Shown here: piece after piece, positions 9,623 to 18,596 of the stretch
Layout of the letters: each line of letters opens with the position of its first letter
Numbering within the stretch: position 1 is the stretch's first letter
Source: Paucilactobacillus oligofermentans DSM 15707 = LMG 22743
Lineage (GTDB): Bacteria > Bacillota > Bacilli > Lactobacillales > Lactobacillaceae
NCBI RefSeq assembly: GCF_001434315.1
Contig: NZ_AZFE01000032.1
Location: forward strand, 248,561-312,560
Direction of reading: 5' to 3'
DNA length: 64,000 nucleotides
The notes under the pieces: model-generated
Seen by the model: only the letters and a program-made list of their open reading frames with translations
What the model was told of the DNA's origin: nothing
The model's database searches: none
Translations under genes and position numbers: made by a program

Positions 9623-10147
9623 ATGAGTGACCGGGAGGATCAAGAAGAAAAAGAAACTAAACCTTGGGAAAAAACTTTTAGTGATGATCAAGATAAGGAT
9701 CAAGAAGGTAATTTTTCGAGAACTAGGAGACGACAACAAAATTCGCATCATACAATGTTTACAACCATTTTAGTCGTTGCAATTATTGCGCTAGCATCAG
9801 CACCAATTATTTATTGGGTGAATCATCAAAGTTCATTTAACCATCCAACTAATACTGAACAAGTAGCTGATTCTTCAAGTAGTAAAAAGAAAAGTTCAGC
9901 TAATTCAGCTAAAACTTCAGTTGAAACTAGTAAAGTAACCAGTTCTAAAAAAGCATCAGCAACATCAAAAAAGGAATCAAGTGTTAGCAGTTCTAGTGCT
10001 GATGAAAAATATGTGACGGTTGAATCAGGACAAGGTGCATATCGAGTTGCAGTTAATAACGGAATTTCAGTTGATGAATTATATCAATTAAATGGTTTAA
10101 GTAGTGGTGCAACGTTAACACCAGGTCAACAAATTAGAGTTAAGTAG
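9623..10147 (+). CDS. Membrane-anchored LysM protein
   Basis: The 174-residue protein has a charged cytoplasmic N terminus (about 1-45), one membrane segment (about 46-66, TMFTTILVVAIIALASAPII), a Ser/Lys/Ala-rich extracellular linker, and a single C-terminal LysM module (about 132-174; YRVAVNNGISVDELYQLNGL) that would bind peptidoglycan. AAAGGGGG at 9607-9614 sets the start at 9623. Similar proteins sit between recQ and cmk in other lactobacilli. The role is unknown; a wall-proximal sensor or structural protein is possible. Confidence 0.85.
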   Translation: MSDREDQEEKETKPWEKTFSDDQDKDQEGNFSRTRRRQQNSHHTMFTTILVVAIIALASAPIIYWVNHQSSFNHPTNTEQVADSSSSKKKSSANSAKTSVETSKVTSSKKASATSKKESSVSSSSADEKYVTVESGQGAYRVAVNNGISVDELYQLNGLSSGATLTPGQQIRVK

Positions 10148-10161
10148 GAGTCGAATTATTG

Positions 10162-10845
10162 ATGACAAAAGTATTACAAGTTGCAATTGATGGACCTGCA
10201 TCAGCAGGTAAAAGTACAGTTGCTAAATTGGTAGCAAAAAAATTTGGATATGTTTATTGTGATACTGGTGCAATGTATCGTGCGATTACAGTGGCTGCGA
10301 TTCAAGCTAAAGTTGATTTGAATAACGGGTTAGCAGTTACTCAAATTGCAAAAGATACTAAAATCAAATTTACACCAGGAAATCCGGTACAACGTGTGTT
10401 TATTGGTGATCAGGAAGTTACTGAAGCAATTCGGCAGCCGGAAGTAACAAATAATGTTTCAACGGTAGCTGCAATTGCTGATGTTCGTCAAGAATTAGTC
10501 AAGCATCAACAATCAATTGCTGCACAAGGTGGGATTGTAATGGACGGTCGTGATATTGGAACGACTGTCTTACCAACGGCTGAAGTAAAGATATTTATGA
10601 TTGCTAGTGCTCATGAACGTGCAGTTCGTCGCTATCAAGAAAATATTGCTAAGGGAATTAAAACGCCATTAGATAAATTACAGGCTGAGATTGAACTAAG
10701 AGACAAAAAAGATTCAACTAGAGCAGTTTCACCATTGAAACAGGCTAGTGATGCGATCTTGTTAGATACAACTAAATTAGATATTGATGAAGTTGTGGAA
10801 GCGATTAGTGAAATAATCATAAAAAAACAAGATGAATTACGCTAA
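10162..10845 (+). CDS. cmk: Cytidylate kinase
   Basis: Phosphorylates CMP and dCMP with ATP. The 227-residue protein has the P-loop AIDGPASAGKSTVAK (about 8-22), the substrate motif YCDTGAMYRA and the arginine-rich GRDIGT/RAVRRYQE lid region. A TTG one codon earlier is an alternative start; TAGGAG lies 8 bases before that and 11 before the ATG. It precedes rpsA, the widespread cmk-rpsA arrangement. Confidence 0.96.
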   Translation: MTKVLQVAIDGPASAGKSTVAKLVAKKFGYVYCDTGAMYRAITVAAIQAKVDLNNGLAVTQIAKDTKIKFTPGNPVQRVFIGDQEVTEAIRQPEVTNNVSTVAAIADVRQELVKHQQSIAAQGGIVMDGRDIGTTVLPTAEVKIFMIASAHERAVRRYQENIAKGIKTPLDKLQAEIELRDKKDSTRAVSPLKQASDAILLDTTKLDIDEVVEAISEIIIKKQDELR

Positions 10846-10918
10846 ATACTAGCTTTATCTATCGTTTTTAGGTATTATTAAAGTTGTACAGTTGAGTCGC
10901 AAGGAGGAAATATTTTTC

Positions 10919-12118
10919 ATGTCTGAAAATGAAGATAGAAACGACCTATTAGATGCTTTAAATAGCGTAGAAGAAGTAAATGTTGGCGATGTTGTTAAGG
11001 GTGAGGTACTTACCATTGATGACGACCGACAAGTAATTGTTGGGATCGAAGGCGCCGGTGTTGAAGGGGTTGTTCCCGCAAAAGAATTATCTACAAAACC
11101 AGTTGAAAACGTTACTGATGCAGTTAAAATCGGTGATGTATTGGACTTGGTTGTTATTTCAAAAATTGGAAATGACAAAGAAAATGGTAGTTATTTACTA
11201 TCACATCGTCGTCTTGAAGCACGTAAAGTTTGGGACGAAATTCAAAAGCAAGCTGATAACGGTGAAACAATCACTGGTACTGTTAGCCAAGTTGTTAAGG
11301 GTGGCTTAGTGGTTGAAGTTGGTGTTCGTGGATTTGTTCCCGCATCAATGATTACTGATCATTTTGTTGAAGATTTAAATGAATTTAAGGGACAAGAACT
11401 TGAATTCCAAATTATTGAAATTGAACCAAGTGAAAATCGTTTGATTCTTTCACATAAAGCTATTGTACAAGCACAACGTAAAGAAGCTGCTGAAAAGTTG
11501 TTCGCAACTCTTGAAGTTGGTTCAATCGTTGAAGGTACAGTTGCTCGTATGACTAACTTCGGAGCATTCGTTGATCTTGGCGGTGTTGATGGATTAGTTC
11601 ATATTTCTGAAATTTCATATGATCGAGTTGAAAAAGCTGCAGACGTACTTGAAAATGGACAAAAAGTTAATGTTAAAGTTCTTTCTGTTGATCAAGAACG
11701 TGGACGCATTTCACTTTCAATCAAACAAACTTTGGCTGGACCTTGGGATGATATTGCTGACAAAGCACCTGAAGGCAGTGTCTTAACAGGAACTGTTAAA
11801 CGTTTGACTGCATTTGGAGCATTCGTTGAAGTATTCCCTGGTGTTGAAGGTTTGGTTCATATTTCACAAATCTCACATAGCCATATTGCTACTCCTGCTG
11901 ATGTTTTAACACCTGGACAAGAAGTTCAAGTTAAAGTATTAGAAGTTCATCCAGAAAACCAACGTCTTGGTCTTTCAATCAAGGCATTGGAAGAGAAACC
12001 AGCTTCTGAAGAGAAACCAGCACAATCACATAACGTGGCTGCTGATGCACCTGAAGAAGAAAGTGGATTTACTCTTGGCGAACTTGCAGGTCAAGCTTTA
12101 AAAGATAACAAAGAATAG
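10919..12118 (+). CDS. rpsA: 30S ribosomal protein S1 homologue
   Basis: The 399-residue protein contains four S1 OB-fold repeats (about 18-90, 106-172, 190-262 and 276-350; for example GTVARMTNFGAFVDLGGVDG and GTVKRLTAFGAFVEVFPGVEG), the usual count for Firmicutes, followed by an acidic low-complexity tail. It binds mRNA on the 30S subunit. AAGGAGGA at 10901-10908 fixes the start at 10919. It is preceded by cmk and followed by a terminator. Confidence 0.95.
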   Translation: MSENEDRNDLLDALNSVEEVNVGDVVKGEVLTIDDDRQVIVGIEGAGVEGVVPAKELSTKPVENVTDAVKIGDVLDLVVISKIGNDKENGSYLLSHRRLEARKVWDEIQKQADNGETITGTVSQVVKGGLVVEVGVRGFVPASMITDHFVEDLNEFKGQELEFQIIEIEPSENRLILSHKAIVQAQRKEAAEKLFATLEVGSIVEGTVARMTNFGAFVDLGGVDGLVHISEISYDRVEKAADVLENGQKVNVKVLSVDQERGRISLSIKQTLAGPWDDIADKAPEGSVLTGTVKRLTAFGAFVEVFPGVEGLVHISQISHSHIATPADVLTPGQEVQVKVLEVHPENQRLGLSIKALEEKPASEEKPAQSHNVAADAPEEESGFTLGELAGQALKDNKE

Positions 12119-12143
12119 TCTAATAACATTCGAATAATACTTT

Positions 12144-12177
12144 AAATTAGGCTGGGATGATTCCCGGCTTAATTTTT
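12144..12177 (+). terminator. Intrinsic terminator of rpsA
   Basis: A 14-bp stem with two G-U pairs (12144-12157 with 12162-12175) and a four-base loop is followed by T residues. Confidence 0.8.
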
Positions 12178-12198
12178 GCAATAAAATGAGGTGATAGC

Positions 12199-13509
12199 AT
12201 GGCAAATCCTGTCGTGGCTGTCGTTGGACGTCCAAATGTGGGAAAGTCAACGATATTTAACAGAATAGCTGGGGAAAGAATTTCTATCGTCGAAGATACC
12301 CCAGGTGTAACACGTGATCGTATTTATGCACATGGTGAGTGGCTTGGAAAAGAATTTAACCTGATTGATACTGGTGGAATTGAAATTTCTAATGCTCCCT
12401 TTGTGGAACAAATTAAACAACAAGCTGAAATTGCAATTGATGAAGCTGATGTTATTATCTTTTTAGTTGATATTCAAAGTGGAATGACCGATGCAGATGA
12501 GCAAGTTGCTCAGATTCTTTATCGTTCTAATAAACCTGTCGTACTTGCCGTTAATAAAGTTGACAACTTTGAGTTGAGATCGCAAGTGTATGATTTTTAT
12601 TCACTTGGATTTGGTGAACCATATTCAATTTCTGGTGCACATGGAATTGGCTTAGGTGATTTATTAGATGCCGTGATTGATAATTTTCCTGATGATGGTG
12701 TCGTTGAAGAAGATGACAGCATTCGGTTTAGTCTAATTGGTCGTCCTAATGTTGGAAAATCTTCATTAGTTAACGCAATATTAGGTGAAAACCGGGTAAT
12801 TGTTTCTGATGTAGCTGGAACAACTCGTGATGCAATTGATACTAAGTTTACGAGTGAAAAAGGTGACGAGTATACAATGGTGGATACTGCGGGAATCAAA
12901 AAACGTGGTAAAATCTATGAAAACACAGAACATTATGCAATGCTTAGGGCAATGCGGGCAATTGACAATAGTGATATTGTTTTGATGATTTTGAATGCTG
13001 AAGAAGGTATTCGGGAACATGATAAACGAATTGCTGGGTATGCTCATGAAGCTGGTCGTGGTGTAATTATTATTGTTAATAAGTGGGATACGATTGAAAA
13101 AGATAATCATACAATGCAGGATTTTGAAAATTTAATTAGATTTGAATTTCAATATCTAAGTTATGCACCGATTATGTTTGTTTCGGCAACTACAAAGCAA
13201 CGATTAACTAAAATTCCAGACTTAGTGAAAGAAGTTTATACACATCATACACGTCGAATTCAATCATCTACATTGAATGATGTCATCATGGATGCAATTG
13301 CTGCTAATCCAACTCCAAGTAAGAATGGGAAACGATTACGAGTATTTTATGGTACTCAAGTGGCAATTCAACCACCAACGTTTGTTATTTTTATGAATGA
13401 TACAGAATTAATGCATTTTTCTTATGAACGCTACCTTGAAAATCAGATCCGAAAAGCATTTGATTTTACTGGTACACCAATTCATTTGATTAAGCGGACA
13501 CGTAAGTAA
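12199..13509 (+). CDS. der: GTPase Der (EngA), 50S assembly factor
   Basis: The 436-residue protein has two tandem GTPase domains and a C-terminal KH-like domain. Domain 1 has [13 protein letters not shown] and NKVD; domain 2 has [13 protein letters not shown] and NKWD. It acts in maturation of the large ribosomal subunit. AGGTGAT precedes the ATG. Flanking terminators suggest a single-gene unit. Confidence 0.97.
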   Translation: MANPVVAVVGRPNVGKSTIFNRIAGERISIVEDTPGVTRDRIYAHGEWLGKEFNLIDTGGIEISNAPFVEQIKQQAEIAIDEADVIIFLVDIQSGMTDADEQVAQILYRSNKPVVLAVNKVDNFELRSQVYDFYSLGFGEPYSISGAHGIGLGDLLDAVIDNFPDDGVVEEDDSIRFSLIGRPNVGKSSLVNAILGENRVIVSDVAGTTRDAIDTKFTSEKGDEYTMVDTAGIKKRGKIYENTEHYAMLRAMRAIDNSDIVLMILNAEEGIREHDKRIAGYAHEAGRGVIIIVNKWDTIEKDNHTMQDFENLIRFEFQYLSYAPIMFVSATTKQRLTKIPDLVKEVYTHHTRRIQSSTLNDVIMDAIAANPTPSKNGKRLRVFYGTQVAIQPPTFVIFMNDTELMHFSYERYLENQIRKAFDFTGTPIHLIKRTRK

Positions 13510-13519
13510 TATAATCAAG

Positions 13520-13566
13520 ATAGTAAAAGAACACAAACTTAATTTAAGCTTGTGTTCTTTTACTAT
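13520..13566 (+). terminator. Long perfect hairpin after der
   Basis: A 17-bp perfect stem (13520-13536 with 13550-13566) lies 11 bases after der. The T-rich part (TTCTTTTACTATT) is mostly inside the 3' arm, so it may terminate transcription or stabilise the mRNA end. Confidence 0.65.
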
Positions 13567-13756
13567 TGCTATTACTAGTAGTAATAAAATAAAATATTTA
13601 CTGAATTATTGAAAAAAATTAAAAATATTTAAATTTAATCAGATAAAAACTTAATTAATAAAATGAATGAAAAACATTTTTTTGATAAAAATCTTGTAAA
13701 TTTGATTAACTTCCTTAATTTTTTTGTTTTTTTATTAAAAAAAGTCACTAAAACCC
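13567..13756 (+). other. AT-rich non-coding region upstream of the hup promoter
   Basis: About 190 bases of very AT-rich DNA with many A and T runs and no gene. It could act as an UP-element or a curved region for the strong hup promoter. A 15-base perfect inverted repeat, ATTACTA-G-TAGTAAT, sits at 13571-13585. Confidence 0.5.
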
Positions 13757-13785
13757 TTGCCAGTATTGATTTCGTATGATAATCT
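13757..13785 (+). promoter_or_regulatory. hup promoter
   Basis: TTGCCA (13757-13762), a 17-base spacer and TAATCT (13780-13785) preceded by TG-A. This near-consensus extended promoter would start transcription about 110 bases before hup. Confidence 0.75.
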
Positions 13786-13903
13786 AGTCATTGAAATGAA
13801 GTGCGGTTACCCGTTTTTGTTTCGTTGATTTTGGACCACTCAAAGTCAACATGCAATATATAGATATTTTATATCTATAATTTTGGTTGGGAGGTGAAAT
13901 TAC
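13786..13903 (+). promoter_or_regulatory. Structured 5' leader of hup
   Basis: The roughly 110-base untranslated leader contains two hairpins: GTTGATTTTG/CAAAGTCAAC (13824-13833 with 13841-13850, one G-U pair) and TATAGATAT/ATATCTATA (13859-13867 with 13871-13879). The second ends 25 bases before the ATG, leaving GGGAGGTG free. A leader of this length is unusual for a small housekeeping gene. Confidence 0.5.
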
Positions 13904-14179
13904 ATGGCAAACAAAGCAGAATTAGTTAACGACGTTGCAGCTGCAACTGGTTTAACAAAGAAGGACGCAACTGCAGCAGTAGATGCTGTATTTGGTTCAG
14001 TTCAATCATCTTTATCTAAGGGTGAAAAGGTACAATTGATTGGTTTCGGTAACTTCGAAGTCCGTCAACGTGCTGCACGTAAAGGACGCAATCCTCAAAC
14101 TGGGGAAGAAATCCAAATTCCTGCAAGCAAAGTACCAGCATTTAAGCCAGGTAAGGCTTTGAAGGACGCTGTTAAATAA
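13904..14179 (+). CDS. hup: DNA-binding protein HU
   Basis: The 91-residue histone-like protein bends and compacts DNA. It has the full HU signature: the dimerising N-terminal helices ([20 protein letters not shown]), [19 protein letters not shown] forming the DNA-embracing arm, and the C-terminal [22 protein letters not shown] precedes the ATG. Strong promoter, structured leader, biased codons and its own terminator all suggest high independent expression. Confidence 0.98.
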   Translation: MANKAELVNDVAAATGLTKKDATAAVDAVFGSVQSSLSKGEKVQLIGFGNFEVRQRAARKGRNPQTGEEIQIPASKVPAFKPGKALKDAVK

Positions 14180-14205
14180 TTCTATTTAACAATTAAATTC
14201 AATGC

Positions 14206-14238
14206 AACCAGTGTGAATTTATTCATACTGGTTTTTTT
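14206..14238 (+). terminator. Intrinsic terminator of hup
   Basis: AACCAGTGTGAAT pairs with ATTCATACTGGTT (one G-U pair) around two loop bases, followed by a T run to 14238. Confidence 0.88.
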
Positions 14239-14324
14239 GTACAAAAAACTATTAAAAAGATGATTTAACTGCGTAAATGCAAATATTTTGGTATGATTAT
14301 CCAGGTTAGAAAGGTGGACACGAA

Positions 14325-15584
14325 ATGAGCTATTCAGAGACAATGTTAGATGAATTAAGTAGTGGCCAGTTAGATGCTGCGAAGAAGGCTTTTGCTTTAG
14401 CCTTAAGAAATGATGACGATGATACATTATATAGTTTGGCAGAAGAACTTTATGGTCTTGGATTTTTAAACCAGGCAAGAAGAACGTATCTTAAATTGTT
14501 AGAAAAATATCCAGATGAGGATCAGTTAAAAACAGCCTTAGCAGATATTGCAATTGATGAAGGAGAAAGCGATGAAGCTTTATCATATTTGGAACAAATC
14601 GATGAAAATTCATCAGCATATCTTGAATCATTGTTAGTTGCGGCTGACCTTTATCAAACGCAAGAATTATTTGAAGTTTCCGAACGTAAATTATTAAATG
14701 CTTTTGAAATTGCGCCGGATGAACCAGTTGTATTATTTGCATTGGCTGAGTTTTATTACATGATGGGCCAATATGAGCAAGCAATACCATATTACTTTAA
14801 TCTAATTAAAGCTGGTGAAACGACTTTTGCCCAAGTTGATCTAGCTGGTCGAATTGGAACTGCCGAAGCACAACGGGGGCATTTTGAGCAAGCAATTGGG
14901 TACCTACAACAAGTTAAACCGGAATTTAAGTCAAGTAATATTAAATTTCAAACTGGCTTTACTCAATTACAGTTAAAGCAAACTGATGCAGCTATCGAAA
15001 CGCTAGAGCAACTACGAGAAGCTGATTCACAATACGCATCATTATACCAACCATTATCACAGGCATATGTGCAAAATAGTAATTATGAACAGGCATTGCA
15101 AACCTTACAAGAGGGTATGGCGGTTGATGAGTATAATGAAAATCTATACCAAACTGCAGCCGATGTAGCGAGCCATTTAGATGAAACTGATTTAGTTGGT
15201 GAGTATTTACTTAATGCACATCAGATTAATCCAGATAATTTAGCGATTATTTTGAAGTATAGTAACTGGCTATTAAAACAAAAACAGTATACTAATAATA
15301 TTGAGTTGTTAAAACCAATTATTGATCAAGATGAAATTGATCCACAAATGTATTGGAATTTGGCAATCTCATATCGGAATACGGAAAAAATGGATTTAGC
15401 AGGTAAGTTCTTTGAAGCAGCCCAACCATACTTTATGGATCAACCTGATTTTTTAAAGGAAGCTACATATTATTATCGCGAAATGGGGATATTCGATGCA
15501 ATGTTAAGTGTTCTTAAAAAGTACGTTGAATTAGTTCCAGATGATAGTGAAATGGCTTTAATGTTAGAAGATTACGAAATGTAA
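14325..15584 (+). CDS. Tetratricopeptide-repeat protein (YpiA-like)
   Basis: The 419-residue protein is almost entirely helical TPR-type repeats (for example LAEELYGLGFLNQARRTYLK, LAEFYYMMGQYEQAIPYYF, LNLAISYRNTEKMDLAGKFF-like units), with no signal peptide or membrane segment. It matches YpiA-type proteins encoded near hup and dapB/cca in Bacilli. TPR stacks bind other proteins; the partner is unknown. GAAAGGTGG precedes the ATG. Confidence 0.83.
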   Translation: MSYSETMLDELSSGQLDAAKKAFALALRNDDDDTLYSLAEELYGLGFLNQARRTYLKLLEKYPDEDQLKTALADIAIDEGESDEALSYLEQIDENSSAYLESLLVAADLYQTQELFEVSERKLLNAFEIAPDEPVVLFALAEFYYMMGQYEQAIPYYFNLIKAGETTFAQVDLAGRIGTAEAQRGHFEQAIGYLQQVKPEFKSSNIKFQTGFTQLQLKQTDAAIETLEQLREADSQYASLYQPLSQAYVQNSNYEQALQTLQEGMAVDEYNENLYQTAADVASHLDETDLVGEYLLNAHQINPDNLAIILKYSNWLLKQKQYTNNIELLKPIIDQDEIDPQMYWNLAISYRNTEKMDLAGKFFEAAQPYFMDQPDFLKEATYYYREMGIFDAMLSVLKKYVELVPDDSEMALMLEDYEM

Positions 15585-15627
15585 AATAAACGTCACTCCT
15601 GATAATACCGGGAATGGCGTTTATTTT
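15583..15627. terminator. Bidirectional terminator between convergent genes
   Basis: AAAATAAACGTCACTCC pairs with GGAATGGCGTTTATTTT (one mismatch, one G-U pair). It has T runs on both strands and lies between the TPR gene and the minus-strand recombinase-like gene, overlapping both ends slightly. Confidence 0.8.
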
Positions 15628-16451
15628 ATTTCTAAGACTAATTTTTTATAATATAACAATGATGCGGAATCTAGTTTTAAAATAGTCATTAACTCTAAGT
15701 CTGACTTAGTATTTAACATGTTTAATTGAGTCATAATGTAAGCCTGATGAAGTTTTTTTGGACTTAAGTCGATATTTAAATAGGTTTCATCCTTACTTAA
15801 GTATTTGTGTAGGCCAGCATTAGATAGTCGTGGTTGGGCTAAATTTACCCGTTGCTTTAAAAATAAATCTTTAGTTTGTTGTCGAAGTTGAAGTGGTTGA
15901 ATAAAATTAATAAATTGCTTAATAAAGGTTTCTTGATAAGCTTCAGTGAAGTTAATTTGATTAAATTCTTGAAAAAAATTTGGCTGAAGAAATTCTTGAA
16001 CGTTATATCCCTTATAACATAATAGTAACACCATCTTGGTATATACATGAATTGATTTGTCTTGCAATATTTCTGGGAGTAAGCTAATCCATTTAACGGA
16101 ATTAGTTATTACGATAGATTTTGTTTGACCATGTAAATTGATGGTTGGCAGGTTGACAGTAAAGCCATGGCTAAATAGAAAATTGAAATAGTGGGTAATT
16201 TGAGACAAAAGCTTATTGTAAGTACCGTTAGTAATTGATTGTTCAACTTGTAAATTAGTTAGATAATTAGCAATGTCGCGGTCGAAAACATTTTCAATGG
16301 TTGGTTGCTTGGAAAAGCCTGGATTAAATTCAATAAGGTAACTAAAAAAGTTGCTAATAGTTTGACTATAAGTAATTTTAGTTGAATTAGCTAATTTGTC
16401 ATTATTTAGGTAAGTCTCATATTGTTTTTGGAATGGATAATCTGATTTCAA
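15621..16451 (-). CDS. Degenerate tyrosine recombinase-like protein (probably inactive)
   Basis: The 276-residue protein has a phage-integrase SAM-like N-terminal domain (about 7-95, STKITYSQTISNFFSYLIEF) and a C-terminal region that aligns by eye with the Xer catalytic domain, but the active residues are changed. The first Arg of the usual TGLRxSE is Asn150 in KGYNVQEF; the His-x-x-Arg box is Lys232-Lys-Leu-His235 in SPKKLHQAY; only a Tyr pair (267-268, LLYYKKL) remains. The frame is intact, with GGAG before the ATG, so it is not an obvious pseudogene. It may be a DNA-binding relic or regulator. It converges on the TPR gene and diverges from dapB. Confidence 0.7.
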   Translation of the reverse strand: MKSDYPFQKQYETYLNNDKLANSTKITYSQTISNFFSYLIEFNPGFSKQPTIENVFDRDIANYLTNLQVEQSITNGTYNKLLSQITHYFNFLFSHGFTVNLPTINLHGQTKSIVITNSVKWISLLPEILQDKSIHVYTKMVLLLCYKGYNVQEFLQPNFFQEFNQINFTEAYQETFIKQFINFIQPLQLRQQTKDLFLKQRVNLAQPRLSNAGLHKYLSKDETYLNIDLSPKKLHQAYIMTQLNMLNTKSDLELMTILKLDSASLLYYKKLVLEIK

Positions 16452-16613
16452 AGAGTAGTCTCCTTATTTAGTAAACCGTAAAAAGTTACTTTAACTATAC
16501 ATTAAAAAATAACTCGCTGCAAATCCCGCAGCGAAAGACCGTAATAGACCGTTTAATTTAATCACTAAATCTGTTAAGCTTGATAGGTAATTTGTTTGAA
16601 TAAGGAGAATAAT

Positions 16614-17384
16614 ATGACTAAAGTAATTATTGCTGGTTATGCTGGTAAAATGGGACAGAATACTGTCAAAATGGTTCAAGATCATAATGGCTTTGAGTTA
16701 GTGGCTGTATATGGTCAGCCTGGTCAAGTTTCTAAAATTGAATTAGGTTCAAAAATACAAATTTTTGATGACTTAAATCAAATTAATGTTGATGCAGATG
16801 TTTGGATTGACTTTACCGTGCCAACGATGGTTTTTGAAAATACTAAATTTGCGATTGAACATAATTATTCTCCAGTCGTTGGAACAACTGGTCTAAAAGA
16901 TGATCAGATTAAAGAATTACAAACAATGGCAGCAGCTAAAAAGTTAGGTGGATTAATTGCACCAAACTTTGGGATTAGTGCAGTATTATTAATGCAATTT
17001 GCACAACAGGCAGCCAAGTACATGCCGGATGTAGAAATTATTGAAATGCATCATGATCAAAAACTTGATGCACCAAGCGGAACCGCATTAAACACGGCTA
17101 AATTAATTAGCCAAGTACGACCTTCACATCATCAAGGTAATCCTGATGAAAAAGAAACGATTGCTGGTGTTCGTGGTGGCGAATATGATGGGATTCCTAT
17201 TCATGCAGTTCGGTTGCCAGGATTGATTGCTCATGAACAAGTTATGTTTGGTGCTACGGGTGAAGGATTAACGATTAGACAAGATAGTTTTGATCGAATT
17301 TCATTTATGAGTGGTGTTGCCGTGGCCGTTGAAAAAATAACTAATGAAAATGAATTATTTGTAGGACTTGAAAATATTTTATGA
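16614..17384 (+). CDS. dapB: 4-hydroxy-tetrahydrodipicolinate reductase
   Basis: NAD(P)H-dependent step of the lysine/diaminopimelate pathway. The 256-residue protein has the nucleotide-binding [10 protein letters not shown] (about 8-17) and the catalytic [14 protein letters not shown] (about 144-157). AAGGAG at 16602-16607 sets the start. No other dap gene is nearby; its place before cca is the usual Firmicutes context. Its stop overlaps the cca start by 4 bases. No lysine riboswitch is visible upstream. Confidence 0.95.
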   Translation: MTKVIIAGYAGKMGQNTVKMVQDHNGFELVAVYGQPGQVSKIELGSKIQIFDDLNQINVDADVWIDFTVPTMVFENTKFAIEHNYSPVVGTTGLKDDQIKELQTMAAAKKLGGLIAPNFGISAVLLMQFAQQAAKYMPDVEIIEMHHDQKLDAPSGTALNTAKLISQVRPSHHQGNPDEKETIAGVRGGEYDGIPIHAVRLPGLIAHEQVMFGATGEGLTIRQDSFDRISFMSGVAVAVEKITNENELFVGLENIL

Positions 17385-18595
17385 TAATTAAAAACTTGCC
17401 AATTGAATTTGAAGAAGCACGTCCCATTATGCGAGCAATTGAAGATGCTGGCTATGAGGCTTATTTCGTGGGCGGAAGTGTTCGTGATACCATTTTGGGT
17501 CACGCAATTCATGATGTCGATATTGCAACCAGCGCATATCCAGAGGAAATAAAAAAAATATTTAACCACACGGTTGATACTGGAATTGAGCATGGAACAG
17601 TAATGATTCTTGATCATGGCGAAGGTTATGAAACTACAACTTTCAGAACTGAATCAGGATATCAAGACTTTAGGCGACCAGATGAAGTAACTTTTGTCCG
17701 TTCATTAAAAGAAGATTTAAAGCGACGTGATTTTACAATTAATGCGTTGGCAATGCGTGAAAATGGGGAAGTAATTGATTTGTTTAATGGCTTAGATGAC
17801 TTAGATAATCACATTATTCGGACCGTTGGTGAAGCATATGAAAGATTTCATGAAGACGCACTAAGAATGATGCGTGCTGTTCGATTTGCTGGACAATTAA
17901 ATTTTAAAATTGAACAAAAAACATTATTAGGAATTACAGAAAATGCATCGCTACTTGAAAAAATAGCAGTTGAACGAATTAGAGTTGAGCTTGAAAAATT
18001 ATGTATGGGTCAATATGTTCAATTGGGAATGAAGCCATTTGTAACAACGAAGCTTTATCAATATTGTCCAGAAATGATACCTTATTATGATGTACTAAGT
18101 CGATTAAGTAACACCTCAATTCCTGAACTAAAGTCAGACACAGAAGTCTGGTCATTTATTACCTATGCAATAGAATTGAATGGCAGTGACTGTTCACACT
18201 TTTTAAAAGCTTGGAAGACTTCTAATCAAGTAATCTCTGATGTTCTAACAATTCATGACGTAATTAATGCAATTATGACCAATAAACTTGATGAAATGGT
18301 TATATATCAAGCTGGTTTGGAACGGTCATTAGTTGCACAAAAATTATCAGTCTTTTTTGAAGGCAACGTAACTGCTAATGTGATTAAAGAAATAGCCGCG
18401 GCCTTACCAATTAAAAGTAAGAGTGATTTAAAGGTTGATGGTGGACAACTAATTAAACAATTAGGGATTAAGCCAGGACCGTTGGTGGGTAAGCTATTAG
18501 TTATCCTTGAAAATCAAGTTGTTAGAGGTATTCTAACAAATGATGAAGCAACATTAATAAAATTTGCAACACAGATAGCCGCAGAAGAGGGATAG
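17381..18595 (+). CDS. cca: CCA tRNA nucleotidyltransferase
   Basis: Adds or repairs the 3' CCA of tRNAs. The 404-residue protein has the nucleotidyltransferase motif [13 protein letters not shown], the metal-binding HDVDIATS (DxD), [11 protein letters not shown] and the RNA-binding [20 protein letters not shown] of class II enzymes, followed by the Firmicutes C-terminal domain. The ATG overlaps the dapB stop; yfmR begins 1 base after its stop. Confidence 0.96.
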   Translation: MIIKNLPIEFEEARPIMRAIEDAGYEAYFVGGSVRDTILGHAIHDVDIATSAYPEEIKKIFNHTVDTGIEHGTVMILDHGEGYETTTFRTESGYQDFRRPDEVTFVRSLKEDLKRRDFTINALAMRENGEVIDLFNGLDDLDNHIIRTVGEAYERFHEDALRMMRAVRFAGQLNFKIEQKTLLGITENASLLEKIAVERIRVELEKLCMGQYVQLGMKPFVTTKLYQYCPEMIPYYDVLSRLSNTSIPELKSDTEVWSFITYAIELNGSDCSHFLKAWKTSNQVISDVLTIHDVINAIMTNKLDEMVIYQAGLERSLVAQKLSVFFEGNVTANVIKEIAAALPIKSKSDLKVDGGQLIKQLGIKPGPLVGKLLVILENQVVRGILTNDEATLIKFATQIAAEEG

Positions 18596-18596
18596 C

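Noticed and set aside
12597-13110. Minus-strand open frames within der, and similar ones inside other genes
   Set aside because: They overlap well-supported genes, lack ribosome sites and have low-complexity or implausible translations.
15621-16451. Treating the recombinase-like gene as part of an integrated element
   Set aside because: No attachment-site repeats, phage genes or composition change surround it, and the neighbours keep normal Firmicutes order.
16452-16613. A possible lysine riboswitch before dapB
   Set aside because: Only about 160 bases with one small hairpin (TCGCTGC/GCAGCGA at 16514-16534); the conserved lysine aptamer blocks are absent.
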